From Bryoerythrophyllum caledonicum (Eukaryota > Streptophyta > Bryopsida > Pottiales > Pottiaceae): a stretch of 64,000 nucleotides of DNA. A program made the position numbers and the translations under genes. Positions within the stretch are counted from its first letter, which is position 1. Every line of letters begins with the position of its first letter. Positions 12,201 through 21,339 of this stretch are shown here, piece after piece. The DNA lies in assembly GCA_963971425.1 (NCBI GenBank), contig OZ020518.1:7171989-7235988 (forward strand), in the 5' to 3' direction. The notes beneath the pieces are model-generated. The model did not search any database and was not told where the DNA came from. It saw only the letters and a program-made list of their open reading frames with translations.

Positions 12201-15062
12201 AGGAGAATTTTGCCATGCTTCAATAGCTGCATCCGAGTCATCGACTTGACTAGGAGGGACAAAATACTCTCCAGGACTTAAACTTTTAAACATAGGCATA
12301 TCCTCGACAACATTGGTGTCTTCAAATTCAGATTCGGATTTTGGATCAGTGGTCCACTCTGAACCATCATCCTGGGTCTCACCATGGTAGTTGGCAGGAA
12401 ACATGGGAAGAATGATTTTACTTTTACCCTTTCCAATAGTCAAAGTTCCTTTACCCCAATCGTCCTTGGCTTTGGCTAATGACAACCAAGGTCTGCCAAG
12501 AAGGATTGGATACGTGGAAATGGACTCACTCACTTTAAAGACAATATAATCAATTTTATAATCAATTCCACCGATTATTGTATTTAATTGTATTAATTTT
12601 CCCAAAGGTTTGACTCTACTTTGATCGGCCATTCTTAAGATAATGGGAGTAGGGACTATTTTGGTTATACCCAATTCTTCCATAGTGTCAACATTCATCA
12701 AGTTAACACTACTTCCACTATCTACTTGTACTCCATCAATCAAAGTTCCATCTATAATCACATCAACTGTAGGTGCCCCCGGATCTAAGGAAATATCATG
12801 GACATTTACAACTTCAGGTTGAACTTTACTTGCCTCACTTTTTGTTTTTGCCTTAGAATTCTTAACATTATTCTCTTCAATTGTTTTAGCTCTCTTACGA
12901 ATTAATGAGGATGTTAATTCATTTTTGCAAAATGGTGATAGGGCAAGTAGTTGTCTCAAGGATATTTGAGGTTGTAACCTATCCAAATCCGTGAGTATAT
13001 CATATGGATGCATCCCAACAGCTAACCTCATGATTCTATTGTGTTTTCTCTTTTTTAAGGACAAAGATGGTTCTTTTACTATTTTCTTTGAAGGCTTATA
13101 AAAAGTAGGTTGTTCCAATGGTTTCATTGAAGTATTTGATTTTTCTATAACTGCAGGCTTAAGGACTACTTTTTCTGGCAAAGGAGGTGGTTTAGGTTTT
13201 TCTTGGGAATCACTACTTGTCATTTCAACTATTTGCGGTGATGGTTTAAGAACTTCTGGTCTTTTTAGTATAGTTGGCATATTTCTATCAAGTACAGGAT
13301 TAAGTTTTACTTTACTATAATCACTCTCTGAGCTACTAATAGGTTCTTTTTCAAGAGCTTTTTTGGCTTGTGATCTAGTGACAAAGACATCATGAGGTTT
13401 ATCAATAGCCATATAGTTAACATTTCTAGAATTGGAAGACTCTACTTCTTGAATTTGAACTTGTTTTCTAACATTAGGGAACTCAGTAATTATGGCTGTG
13501 CAAAAGGTGGAAACATGTCCCGTCTGACCACACCTCCCACACAAGGGATTAAACCCTACTTGTTGTCGCTTATTTGTGCATTCCCTAGAATAATGACCTG
13601 GCTCTCCACACCTATAACATACTACTTCCTTGTTCCCATCCTGGTTAGGTCCTTTCCAAACTTGGTGTTGACTATAACCGTTATTTCCTCTCGGTTGGTT
13701 ATTATTATTCCCATGTTTGATGAAAGGTCGTTTGGATGTAATTCTATAAGGTTGTTTTTGGTTATTATCTTGAGAAGGTTGTTCTTGCACTAAGGCTTTA
13801 ACTTCCTTGATATTTTTACAAGTACTTATGTCATGACCTTTTGCACCACAATATGCACATTTAAGTTTAGGAATTCCTCCTATAGGATATCTACACTCGG
13901 TGGCTAAGTGTCCGTGACCTTTACAATTACTACACCAAATATTGGTTCGTTGATTTGTAGGTTTAGGTCTCTTATTTCTACCTTCATTAACTTGTACTGA
14001 CAATTCCTTAAATTGTTTTTGTAAGGCTTGTATCTCACTTTCCTCATGACCAGGAGGCATCAATGCAAGTTGTTGCTCTCTCGGATGAGGTGGTCCTTGT
14101 ATAGTTAATTGAGGTTGACTAGATATTGACCTAGGATAATAATCTCTCCCACTATTATCCATTCCATACTGTGTAGTTACAGGTAAAAGGTATGGGTCCT
14201 GATATGAAGTTCTTCTCGTCTGTAACAACATATTAGAGCGTTGCATAGCAGCTTCCCAATTTCTAGCAGCTTCATATGCTGCAGTTAAATTTGCTGGGTT
14301 GGACAGTTTAACTTGGTATATACACATAGGATCTAATAATCCTCTAGTGAAGGTATTAGTGATCCATGCTTCTGGCATATTATGATCTCGCCATCTATTC
14401 AATAAGTTTCTTAGACGAGTATAATATCCAGCTATAGTTTCTGTGGGATACATTTGAAAACTTTGCAACTGATCTTGCAAAGTGTTATGGTAGGACTGGG
14501 GTCTAAACCTTGTTAAAAAAGACTCTTTTAACGCTTCCCAATCTACCGGTCTAGGATTTAAAGCTGCATACCACCTTTGAGCTTCCCCTAGTAAATTACC
14601 AGGAAAACTGGTGATATATTTGTCAACAGCTAAGTTATTAGCTGTTGCCACTACTTGGAATCGTTCCAAGTAGGAATCTGGGTCTTCCCCTAAATCTCCA
14701 TAAAATATAGGAAAAGGGGCAATGTTTAACATTCTGTGTTGAGCCATAGCAAATGGATTTTCAAAATCTCCTTCAGGAGTAGATGGAGTTGATGGTGGAG
14801 TAGGAGGTGGAGATTCTTCTGAAGAAGATGAGGTAGAAAAAATCACAGGACGGGGTGGTACTCTAGGAGATAGTGTCCATCTAGGTGAATCTGATGAAGA
14901 AGAGTCACTTTGATCTTCGTCACTTGTACTATACTCACCAGCTTTACTACCCCGTGTTCTACTACTCTCACTATTAAGGACTCCTCCTTTTAAACTACTG
15001 GACCCTACTTCTTCTCCATTTACACTTAATTGATCTATCACATTTTGTGCATAAAAATTCAA
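9288..15062 (-). CDS. Gag-pol polyprotein of the giant Tat-like element
   Basis: A single 1,924-codon frame. In order it holds: a Gag core (residues about 100-290); four CCHC zinc knuckles between about 375 and 545 (for example CYRCGEPGHYSREC); an aspartic protease with VDSGSSVNLM (about 800); a reverse transcriptase with FLDGFSGYNQ, PFGLCNAPATFQ and FLDDFC (about 1080-1260); RNase H with YVDASNVAIG; and an integrase with an HHCC zinc finger ending CDPCQRVGK, then GIDFVGP, SDRGTHF and STPYHPRANGQTEKSNG. There is no clear chromodomain. The integrase wording is typical of the Tat/Athila side of Ty3. The proteins would build virus-like particles, copy the RNA and insert the DNA. The frame is open upstream of the given start to about 15520 without an ATG, so the true start is uncertain. 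The frame looks whole. Confidence 0.92.
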   Translation of the reverse strand: MNFYAQNVIDQLSVNGEEVGSSSLKGGVLNSESSRTRGSKAGEYSTSDEDQSDSSSSDSPRWTLSPRVPPRPVIFSTSSSSEESPPPTPPSTPSTPEGDFENPFAMAQHRMLNIAPFPIFYGDLGEDPDSYLERFQVVATANNLAVDKYITSFPGNLLGEAQRWYAALNPRPVDWEALKESFLTRFRPQSYHNTLQDQLQSFQMYPTETIAGYYTRLRNLLNRWRDHNMPEAWITNTFTRGLLDPMCIYQVKLSNPANLTAAYEAARNWEAAMQRSNMLLQTRRTSYQDPYLLPVTTQYGMDNSGRDYYPRSISSQPQLTIQGPPHPREQQLALMPPGHEESEIQALQKQFKELSVQVNEGRNKRPKPTNQRTNIWCSNCKGHGHLATECRYPIGGIPKLKCAYCGAKGHDISTCKNIKEVKALVQEQPSQDNNQKQPYRITSKRPFIKHGNNNNQPRGNNGYSQHQVWKGPNQDGNKEVVCYRCGEPGHYSRECTNKRQQVGFNPLCGRCGQTGHVSTFCTAIITEFPNVRKQVQIQEVESSNSRNVNYMAIDKPHDVFVTRSQAKKALEKEPISSSESDYSKVKLNPVLDRNMPTILKRPEVLKPSPQIVEMTSSDSQEKPKPPPLPEKVVLKPAVIEKSNTSMKPLEQPTFYKPSKKIVKEPSLSLKKRKHNRIMRLAVGMHPYDILTDLDRLQPQISLRQLLALSPFCKNELTSSLIRKRAKTIEENNVKNSKAKTKSEASKVQPEVVNVHDISLDPGAPTVDVIIDGTLIDGVQVDSGSSVNLMNVDTMEELGITKIVPTPIILRMADQSRVKPLGKLIQLNTIIGGIDYKIDYIVFKVSESISTYPILLGRPWLSLAKAKDDWGKGTLTIGKGKSKIILPMFPANYHGETQDDGSEWTTDPKSESEFEDTNVVEDMPMFKSLSPGEYFVPPSQVDDSDAAIEAWQNSPIFNITIEGESDKEPPYVSESDELLGDKVPSVRPLVKNTMEMNLGTKEDPKPIKLYDGLSPKEYDEWLEFFLKEKDAFAWTYKDLKGIPPDVCQHRIILEADAKPVRQRQYRMNPKYSLMVKEEIDKLLECNFIYPVPFSEWVSPIVIVPKKNGKIRICQDFRQLNKATKKDFFPLPFSDAVLDGVAGHECYSFLDGFSGYNQVQIAPEDKPLTTFTTDWGTFAYNVMPFGLCNAPATFQRVMTQAFTKYLRKFMEIFLDDFCVFGSKADHAKDLKKCFDRCREYGISINAAKSEFATVCGKLLGHVVSSEGISVDPDKVDIILKMDIPEHLTGLKGFLGATGYYRRFIYKFAFIAAPLNVLTKQTLLPGVWTDDCTKAFNKLKRRLSKAPVLIPPNWSKPSEVYVDASNVAIGSVLSQKNSKGHDRPIYFASRQLSAPERNYSVTEREGLGMIFSVQKYRHYLLGYKFTFHIDHDALKYMINKPQLSGRIARWVLLLQEFDFTINVRPGRIHQNADFLSRLSETINPESIDDNFPDAHIFSVKEGVEVLDIIPKEYADIIYYLTKGTFPIEYTSKDKTKLVHQSLPYTMISGVLYKRGKDDVLRRCINPSEVSMILVGCHNDACGGHFAGWATAQKALRAGYWWPTLFADATSYVKKCDPCQRVGKPTATKAMPLTPILAQIPFEKWGIDFVGPIKPPSREGQKRYILVATEYVTKWVEALATKNDDADTVARFIYEHIITRFGCPKELVSDRGTHFINDTIEKMLQKYFIKHRKSTPYHPRANGQTEKSNGILCKIITKTLQGNASNWDYELNNALWAYRCTIKTTTKATPFQLVYGLEAMLPIEVEVPSLRVAISERLGNVASLRERYDTLERLDEVRAQAFQNMEAIQKQRKTYYDSKLQPKVLKDNDLVLLYDSRFQKFPGKFKMRWFGPYRILKSYPNGSVELQDFQGNVHATRYNGYRLKQYIT

Positions 15063-15515
15063 TGCTGTTGGTTCAAGAGTACGTCTAAAAATATCCTCTA
15101 TACTTTGACGGAAATTCTTCTCTTTTCTGTCTAACTGTAGAGAACTCTCAGCACTTTCTGTTCTTATTTTTTGAATAAACTTTTCTAGGGAATTAATTGC
15201 TTCCTCACTAGTAAAGTTAGGAATATCCTCTAATTCTTTTTCAATTTTAAGATCTAATTTTTGATAAAAGGATTCCGGATATGGAATTTTAAACTCTGTT
15301 GGGTGGAAAGGTCTATTGTCGTCTAGAACACTTTGAGTGGTGGATATAGTGGCGACTGGAGTCTTGAAGGATTGTTCTTCCTCCTTAGATTGGTTTATTA
15401 GACTACTGTCCGACTTATATCCCCTCTCTCTAGTCTTTAAACTAGATTGGTCACTCCAAGTTTCTAGCCTTGATTTCTTTGGACTAGAGTTACCTGATCG
15501 TGAAATATATTGTTG

Positions 15516-15884
15516 TCATTTTTTCCTTATCCTTACTCTAAATTTTTTTGAGGTAAGTCCCTTAGTTGTTAAACTGAACTTGAGTGAATGAGGAAGAGTT
15601 TGAACTTTTGTGTCTTGTTGAGTGAATTCTGAGTTTTCTGCTGGCAACTGAACTTCTCTAGGTATAGGTGAAGGTGTATTATTAAAGGAACTTGGATTTA
15701 TTACTGACAATATAGGTCTCTCCCTTTTTGCTATCCTTTTCTTGTAACGTTCGGCTCTTTCTAGCCTTTGTTCTTCAATTTTACCTTTACCCCTATCTGA
15801 CATTGGTAGGTGCCATAAGGATTTGAAACATTTAACTCTCCAAGTGAATTGTTCAAAGAATGTTGAGTGTGTTAATTCAAACAA
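15516..15884 (-). CDS. Small basic ORF in the giant element leader
   Basis: A minus-strand frame of up to 122 codons. The likeliest start is the internal Met followed by SDRGKGKIEEQR (near 15805). It is rich in Arg and Lys, with a basic helix early on, a Pro/Ser-rich middle and a basic end. It lies directly upstream of the open part of the Gag frame and may supply the N-terminal part of Gag or a separate small protein. No family recognised. Confidence 0.4.
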   Translation of the reverse strand: MFELTHSTFFEQFTWRVKCFKSLWHLPMSDRGKGKIEEQRLERAERYKKRIAKRERPILSVINPSSFNNTPSPIPREVQLPAENSEFTQQDTKVQTLPHSLKFSLTTKGLTSKKFRVRIRKK

Positions 15885-16189
15885 AGGTACAATGCTTCTT
15901 CCGTTAAGTTCATTCCCTCAACTTCCCATTCAATGTTTCTAGGATACTTATACATGGTTAATAAAGCTCCCATTTCATTTTCTCCCAACCATTCACTGGC
16001 TATACCTATTAAAAGATCTATCTCATTTTCAGCCATTTTTAAATATTCCCCGTCATAAGGACCTATCTTGTGGTACATACAAATTGTGTTGATTAATCTT
16101 CTAATTATTTTTCCACCATTAATTGGGATACATAGAGGATCAATCTCTTGACTCATTTTGTCATTGGAGATATTTGTTTGATATTTCAA
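15872..16189 (-). CDS. Leader small ORF, paralogue A
   Basis: A 105-codon frame. Its second half reads as a helical domain (EYLKMAENEIDLLIG, EWLGENEMGALLT, then a YP pair) and ends EEALYLCLN. The same order of motifs occurs in the neighbouring frame at 16205-16486 and, more weakly, at 16464-16772. The three are therefore probably tandem copies of one small gene. It is slightly acidic with no membrane segment. Function is unknown. It lies upstream of gag, where Ogre elements also carry an extra ORF. Confidence 0.5.
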   Translation of the reverse strand: MKYQTNISNDKMSQEIDPLCIPINGGKIIRRLINTICMYHKIGPYDGEYLKMAENEIDLLIGIASEWLGENEMGALLTMYKYPRNIEWEVEGMNLTEEALYLCLN

Positions 16190-16204
16190 GAACTGTAAAG
16201 AGTT

Positions 16205-16486
16205 TTAATTGGTGCAAAGGTAGAGAGCTTCCATAGATAGGTTTAGTTCATTTTCTTTATTTATAGGATAACCCAAATATGTCAACAATTCCCCTATCTC
16301 AAGTTCACTCAACCACTCTTTTGCTTGTTCGATTAATTTATCTATTTCAGTTTCTACTATTGCTAAATATTTCCTATCATGACTGATAAAAGTTTCATAA
16401 AAAGCTATTCTGGCATACAAGAATTTAAGGGATTTATTTCTTCCACTTTTAGAATCTAGGCGTTCAATTTTTTTCATTTGCTCCAT
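16205..16486 (-). CDS. Leader small ORF, paralogue B
   Basis: A 93-codon frame with the closest match to paralogue A: KYLAIVETEIDKLIEQ, EWLSELEIGELLT, a YP pair and an end in MEALYLCTN. The start is a plausible ATG followed by EQMKKIERL. It overlaps the end of the next upstream small ORF by about 20 bases, an arrangement seen in compact multi-ORF leaders. Function is unknown. Confidence 0.5.
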   Translation of the reverse strand: MEQMKKIERLDSKSGRNKSLKFLYARIAFYETFISHDRKYLAIVETEIDKLIEQAKEWLSELEIGELLTYLGYPINKENELNLSMEALYLCTN

Positions 16487-16772
16487 TCAGGAAACAATAG
16501 TGACGCCAATCAGTTAGTGTAAATTGTTCTGTCTGAAATTCTCGTGACAATGGTTCTATTATTAATTCTCTTGGGTAATTGAATTTTTGTAAGAAAGTAT
16601 TGACAATTTTTTTTCTATTGACGGAATGTTGGTTGCTTTCTTTAATGCTTTCTATTTCTATCCCCAAAAGTCTAAATAATTTACCCTCATTGTATTGAAT
16701 TTTAGAATAAATTATTAACAATCTTTTTAACCTTGTTCGTTGTTCCTTAAAAGTCTCAATTGAGGAACTCAT
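16464..16772 (-). CDS. Leader small ORF, paralogue C
   Basis: A 102-codon frame starting MSSSIETFKEQ. It shares the same layout as A and B more distantly: a helix with a LLIIYSKI run, then LFRLLGIEIESI, then KFNYPREL, then an end in DWRHYCFLNG. Its upstream side is close to the insertion point of the nested Ty3 element at 16915. Function is unknown. The relation to A and B rests on my reading of motif order, not on an alignment score. Confidence 0.45.
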   Translation of the reverse strand: MSSSIETFKEQRTRLKRLLIIYSKIQYNEGKLFRLLGIEIESIKESNQHSVNRKKIVNTFLQKFNYPRELIIEPLSREFQTEQFTLTDWRHYCFLNGANEKN

Positions 16773-16915
16773 CTCTTAAATACATAATAAATCAAAGGCT
16801 ACACTAACGGGAACTTCTGAATCTTTAGATAAGAAGTCAGGAAAAAATACTTTGCTCTCAAAGTTTTGTTTACTATAAACAAAGATATAAATTTCCCTAT
16901 TAAACTTATACCCGT

Positions 16916-18519
16916 TGTCGTGATGCAATATAGTTCATGATATAAAAAATAAGATTGAGAAGAAAAATGGGGAATTTAGCTGGTTAAGGTAATTGTGGAG
17001 AATAAATGGTTTTTTCCTCAATTACCCTACCAGGCCAGAAGCTTATCTTAGAGGATCTTTACTGCATCTTGTCACTAGCTCAGGGCTTAGGAGCGTCCAC
17101 CAGCTGGATTTGCTGCTGATTCCGGCAGTCCCCTGACCGCGCGAGCGCCAGCCGCTCTGACAAGCCAAGGAATCGAACCCGGACCGGCGAGGTGCAACGA
17201 AAAGCTTAGCCAGCCGAACTAAGCCGCGGTCGATGGCAGTACGTGGGCTCTAGTGATATTTAAGCTATTCTCTAACTCTTCTGAGATAAAAAAAAACTTA
17301 AACAGAGTGTTATGGTATTATAGTTTGTAGTAGAAATAAGAAATGTTTAGTTTGGGGGTTAGTTTAGGGGGGAGAAATATAGTGCCAACTTGTAGTAGAG
17401 TTGTAGGTTAGGAAATAAAAGTCAAGCTAGGCTTATGTGGGAAGATTTGGATAAGATTTGGAGGTAAATAGACTTTGGTGTCCAAGGGTGAGTCAAAAGG
17501 AAGGCTAGAGAAGCATGGGCTGATTTAGGCCCTTGACTTTTCTTCCCTCCTCCCTCGGCCTAAGCCTCCTCCATGTAGTATAAAAAGACGCTCGGGTTTT
17601 CCAGTGTGACAGGTAGAGTTTTGTGAGTTTTGACGTCAGTTTTTAGAGTGTTGTAGAACTTGTTAATAGCTTTCCAACAAGCTATCACACACTCCAATCA
17701 GAGTTATGTAGAAGCTGTGGTGTGGATTTGAATAAACAAGGGTACTGCTGCCATGAATTTTTGAGAGCAGTAACTTTGATTCCATATAGAAACTTGTATA
17801 CAAAGAGTGAGATAGTGAATCTTTATGTGTAGAGTGGTGGTTGAATTAGCTTTTCAATGAGCTATCACAAGCTCAAATCCGAGTTGTTATGGATTTGTGG
17901 CACTTAATCTATTGAAGGAGTGTTCTCGGAGGAGCGGGTTTTATTCCACAAGTTTCAAGCAGTGACTTTGAGCAACTATAATTCATTGCATATAGAGTCA
18001 GTAGGATTGAGAATTTTATCACTTGTTAATCTTGTTGTTAGCTTTTCAAAAAGCTATTACGTAGGTGGATTGGAGTTGGTTTGAGAGAGTTATGCTAGAT
18101 TGAGTGGAAAGGAGTCAGCTGCCTTGAGCAAATTAGAGCAGTGACTTTGATTCCTCATAGAAGCATTTGTATAGATCTTCTTATATTCAAATTTTGTACG
18201 TATGAGCCTTACTGTATTAGCTTTCTAGGAAGCTATTGCATGCTCATATAAAGCTAAGTATGAAGTGGTAGAGCTTGATAGAATGAGAGAAGGTTCTGCT
18301 ACCCCAAGTTTACTCAAACTACTTGTTTAATCACTTGCGAGGGTTTGTCAAGATGAGTCAAGAAGTTTACCTTTAGAGAAGATTAAAGTCTTACTTTGTA
18401 TTATTTCAAATTTATCACCAATGAAGAACGCCTTTATTACACCTCCCTTCTTCCTTTACTGAAATTGGTAGCAGCCAAGAACCCTACGTTTTCCCAAGGC
18501 AAATTCTCTCTCCACGACA
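16916..18519 (+). repeat. 5' LTR of the nested Ty3 element
   Basis: Starts TG, ends CA. It contains an antisense SINE (about 17046-17240), a TATA box tagtataaaaag near 17577 followed by the probable RNA start, and four diverged repeats of about 180-190 bp. Each repeat carries a tagctttc/aagcta stem-loop (17668, 17847, 18039, 18218). Confidence 0.92.
17046..17240 (-). repeat. tRNA-derived SINE inside the 5' LTR
   Basis: On the minus strand an A-box-like TTAGTTCGGCTGG (about 17210-17222) is followed about 30 bases on by a perfect B box GGTTCGATTCC (17169-17179). The spacing is that of a pol III tRNA promoter. Sequence downstream (GAGCGGCTGGCGCTCGCGCG and so on) is unrelated to a tRNA body, as expected for a SINE. 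GC content is much higher than in the rest of the LTR. The boundaries are approximate. Confidence 0.65.
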
Positions 18520-18571
18520 TTTGGTGCTTCCACTGAGAGAGCCTTGGGGCTACTTATTTGGTCAAGACAAG

Positions 18572-21229
18572 ATGGGAGATCACGACGGTGGGTCATCCTC
18601 TGGGGGTGGTGTTGGAGATATTGGTGGTGGTGTCAATTTCACGGCGGACTTTGTTCGGGCCATGCAGTTGTTTATGGGCCAACAGGCTACTAATATGGCA
18701 GGACAAGGAGCTACGAAAGCATTGAGGGATGTCATCAGTAAGATTGGAAGATTTGATGGCAAGAATATCACGGGGTTTTTGAGGGCATACACTTGTGAGA
18801 TGGAGATTTATCAGGTGCCTGAGGCACGAATGATAGAGACGTTTGATCTTGCGGTTGTGCCCGAGATTCGAGAAAGAGTGAGAGAACTCCATGATGCAGT
18901 GAATGTAAATACATGGGCAAGGTTTGCTGAGAGGTTGAAGGAAGAGTATTTTGATGAAGATTCTCAGCGAATGTCTAAGAGGGCATTCTTGGAGTGGGTG
19001 GAAATGCAGCCTGGAAAGACCATGGGGCCAAACGAACTCTTGAGAGAGTTTGAGAAGAAGTATGGTCAACTTCCCCTATCTGAGAAGCGGCTTCTTGATA
19101 CGAGGAAGTCCGAGTTATTTCTCCAAGCTGCTGATGATGTCTTGGAAGACAGACTCCTTCTTATTCTTCAAGACGTGACAGCCGAGGGAGGTTTTGATCC
19201 CAACTGGAAGAGATTGGAGGAGTCAGTGAGCCTTATTGCCAAGCAGCAACGTGTAAAGGCTCGTGGAGTTATATCGAGGGGTGATGCACCATTGGTATCG
19301 TTTTCCAAGACTCCAGCATCTTCGGTATCTTCAACGCCATCAAGTTCGTCTAGTGGCAAAGTCCTTGATAATGACACTCTCGAAGATCTTGTGAAAGGCC
19401 TCAAGGAACTGAAGGTGGAGATGAGTGCTCTGAAAAAAGGCCGTATGACGAACGACACCCGCTCTGCTGATGGCTCGAGAGGATTTGTTGTGCGATGTAT
19501 TTATTGTGATGACCCGAGTCACAAACGTGGAGACTGCAAGTTTTTTGCAGATGACTTGAAGGCGGGTATCATCATTTTCAGAGAAGGGATGATCAGAGAT
19601 GCTACATCAGGTGATCCACTGGCCACGAACTTTGGTAAAGGAGGGATGAAGAAATTGGTGGATGATAAGCTAGGTAGGACTAGCTCTATTCATCTCAGAG
19701 ATGCTGAAACTTACAATATTCAAGCAGTACAGAATGGGGTGGAAGCATTATCAAATCCGAATCGAGAAGTTATGATCAGGGGGGCTCAAATTATCAGAAG
19801 TCTAACGGGTTGGGATGATCCTGTGGACTCTAATACCATCAAAGCCTACTTGGGAAGTGAGAATGGAGAGAAAGAGCCTCAGGATGTGATTGTAGAAGTG
19901 AAGAGAGGTAGAAATACAGAAGATGAAGCTGAAGAACCTGCTAGCAAGAAGAAGACACCTGTTGGGAAGGAAAATGTTCAGAATCAAGGCCCAGCAGGTC
20001 AAACACGACAGAGGCAAGAAGGACGACCTTCTACCTCTCATCCAGGAGGTGCACCGCTTCCGAAGGAGAAGTGGGAGGAAAGAATGAGTGGTGAGAAGAA
20101 AGCGAAGGAAGATGGAGTAAAGGGGAAGGGCAAAGCACCGGCTTATAGACTTCAGTCTGATATTGAGACCTCTATCGATATGAAAGGTATTCTAGAAGAG
20201 AGGATTTTGGATGCCAAGATAGAGTTTACTCTGAGGGAAGCCCTTGGCATAGCCAAAAAGGACTTTCATGAGCTCATCATTGATGTCATCAAGAGGAAGA
20301 GACAGATCACTGTCGAAACAGTGATGACCAGAGCAATGGACACTCATATGACAGAAGATGAGGAGGAAGAAATTGGTCAAGTATTTGCATTGATGTATGA
20401 CCATGTGGATACAGAAGGCCAAGAGAAGAAGACAGAGTGTGTCTTTATAAAGACTGATGAAGATGATGAAGGAATTGAAGAACTATTGAATGGAGAAATG
20501 GAGGATGAGGTTTTGAAGATGTTTGCTTGCAGCTGTAGTGTCAAGAATATGGTTGAAGCAAATTCTAACAAGAACCAAGAAGAGAGGATGGTGGAAGAGA
20601 AAAACAGAGCACTTGTGGAGGACGATACACTACAGCGAGTCAGTGGAGAAGAGGCTTTTATAGAAGCCAATGTTTCTTGTTGCTTGCACAATAAGTCTCA
20701 AGTGATGCGTGGGAGTGAAGCAATGACAGCTTTTACTCATCCATTTTGGGCAAGAGCCACTACAGAGACACGTGTTAAACTTGGAGACTTGGATGAGACT
20801 TTTTTAGCCCTTGTGGACCATGGTTCAGAAATTAATATCATATCCAGGAAGTTATATGAGAAAGGAAAATGGCCTATTGATATTAACCATGGATGGGTGA
20901 TGCGGGCAGCAAACAATGAGAAAGGCAAGTTGTATGGAGCATGTCCAGCGGTCAAGACCAAGATTGGAAATGTTGAGGTGGAACAAAACTACTTTGTTCA
21001 AAACTATGGGTCTTATCCTATTATTCTTGGTCAGCCATATATTACAGCAACAAGGATGGAGACCAAGGTTTTGGATGATGGCTCACACTATGCAAGAATT
21101 CGTAGTTTGGATGGGATGCAAGCTGTACAGTTTCTCACCGTGAAATCAAACAATGAGAGACATAGGGATCAGCTTAGAGATGAACCTATGGGTTATGACC
21201 GTGGCAACGAAGACTTTCAGGATTTCTAG
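18572..21229 (+). CDS. Gag-protease of the nested Ty3 element
   Basis: The first ATG of the frame, just downstream of the LTR, gives MGDHDGGSS. The N-terminal part is glycine-rich. A Gag capsid-like helical core spans residues about 50-250, followed by a serine-rich linker and one CCHC-like knuckle (CIYCDDPSHKRGDC, about residue 310). A long acidic/basic charged stretch follows. At the end is a retroviral-type aspartic protease domain, with the flap and IILGQPYI segments recognisable at about residues 735-830. It would form the particle shell and process the polyprotein. It is expressed from the LTR promoter. Confidence 0.85.
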   Translation: MGDHDGGSSSGGGVGDIGGGVNFTADFVRAMQLFMGQQATNMAGQGATKALRDVISKIGRFDGKNITGFLRAYTCEMEIYQVPEARMIETFDLAVVPEIRERVRELHDAVNVNTWARFAERLKEEYFDEDSQRMSKRAFLEWVEMQPGKTMGPNELLREFEKKYGQLPLSEKRLLDTRKSELFLQAADDVLEDRLLLILQDVTAEGGFDPNWKRLEESVSLIAKQQRVKARGVISRGDAPLVSFSKTPASSVSSTPSSSSSGKVLDNDTLEDLVKGLKELKVEMSALKKGRMTNDTRSADGSRGFVVRCIYCDDPSHKRGDCKFFADDLKAGIIIFREGMIRDATSGDPLATNFGKGGMKKLVDDKLGRTSSIHLRDAETYNIQAVQNGVEALSNPNREVMIRGAQIIRSLTGWDDPVDSNTIKAYLGSENGEKEPQDVIVEVKRGRNTEDEAEEPASKKKTPVGKENVQNQGPAGQTRQRQEGRPSTSHPGGAPLPKEKWEERMSGEKKAKEDGVKGKGKAPAYRLQSDIETSIDMKGILEERILDAKIEFTLREALGIAKKDFHELIIDVIKRKRQITVETVMTRAMDTHMTEDEEEEIGQVFALMYDHVDTEGQEKKTECVFIKTDEDDEGIEELLNGEMEDEVLKMFACSCSVKNMVEANSNKNQEERMVEEKNRALVEDDTLQRVSGEEAFIEANVSCCLHNKSQVMRGSEAMTAFTHPFWARATTETRVKLGDLDETFLALVDHGSEINIISRKLYEKGKWPIDINHGWVMRAANNEKGKLYGACPAVKTKIGNVEVEQNYFVQNYGSYPIILGQPYITATRMETKVLDDGSHYARIRSLDGMQAVQFLTVKSNNERHRDQLRDEPMGYDRGNEDFQDF

Positions 21230-21339
21230 ATTGCACGCGTGGAGACTGGGGATCCACGGGTGCTAACAGATCATCGAATACTACATTCCCCAGTGTAAAA
21301 AATGGTGGTTGTGGACTTTTAAGTTTAGCAAAGGATGGT

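Noticed and set aside
17155-17240. Functional tRNA gene on the minus strand
   Set aside because: A and B boxes are present but the acceptor stem does not pair and the downstream sequence is not a tRNA. A SINE inside an LTR explains both copies.
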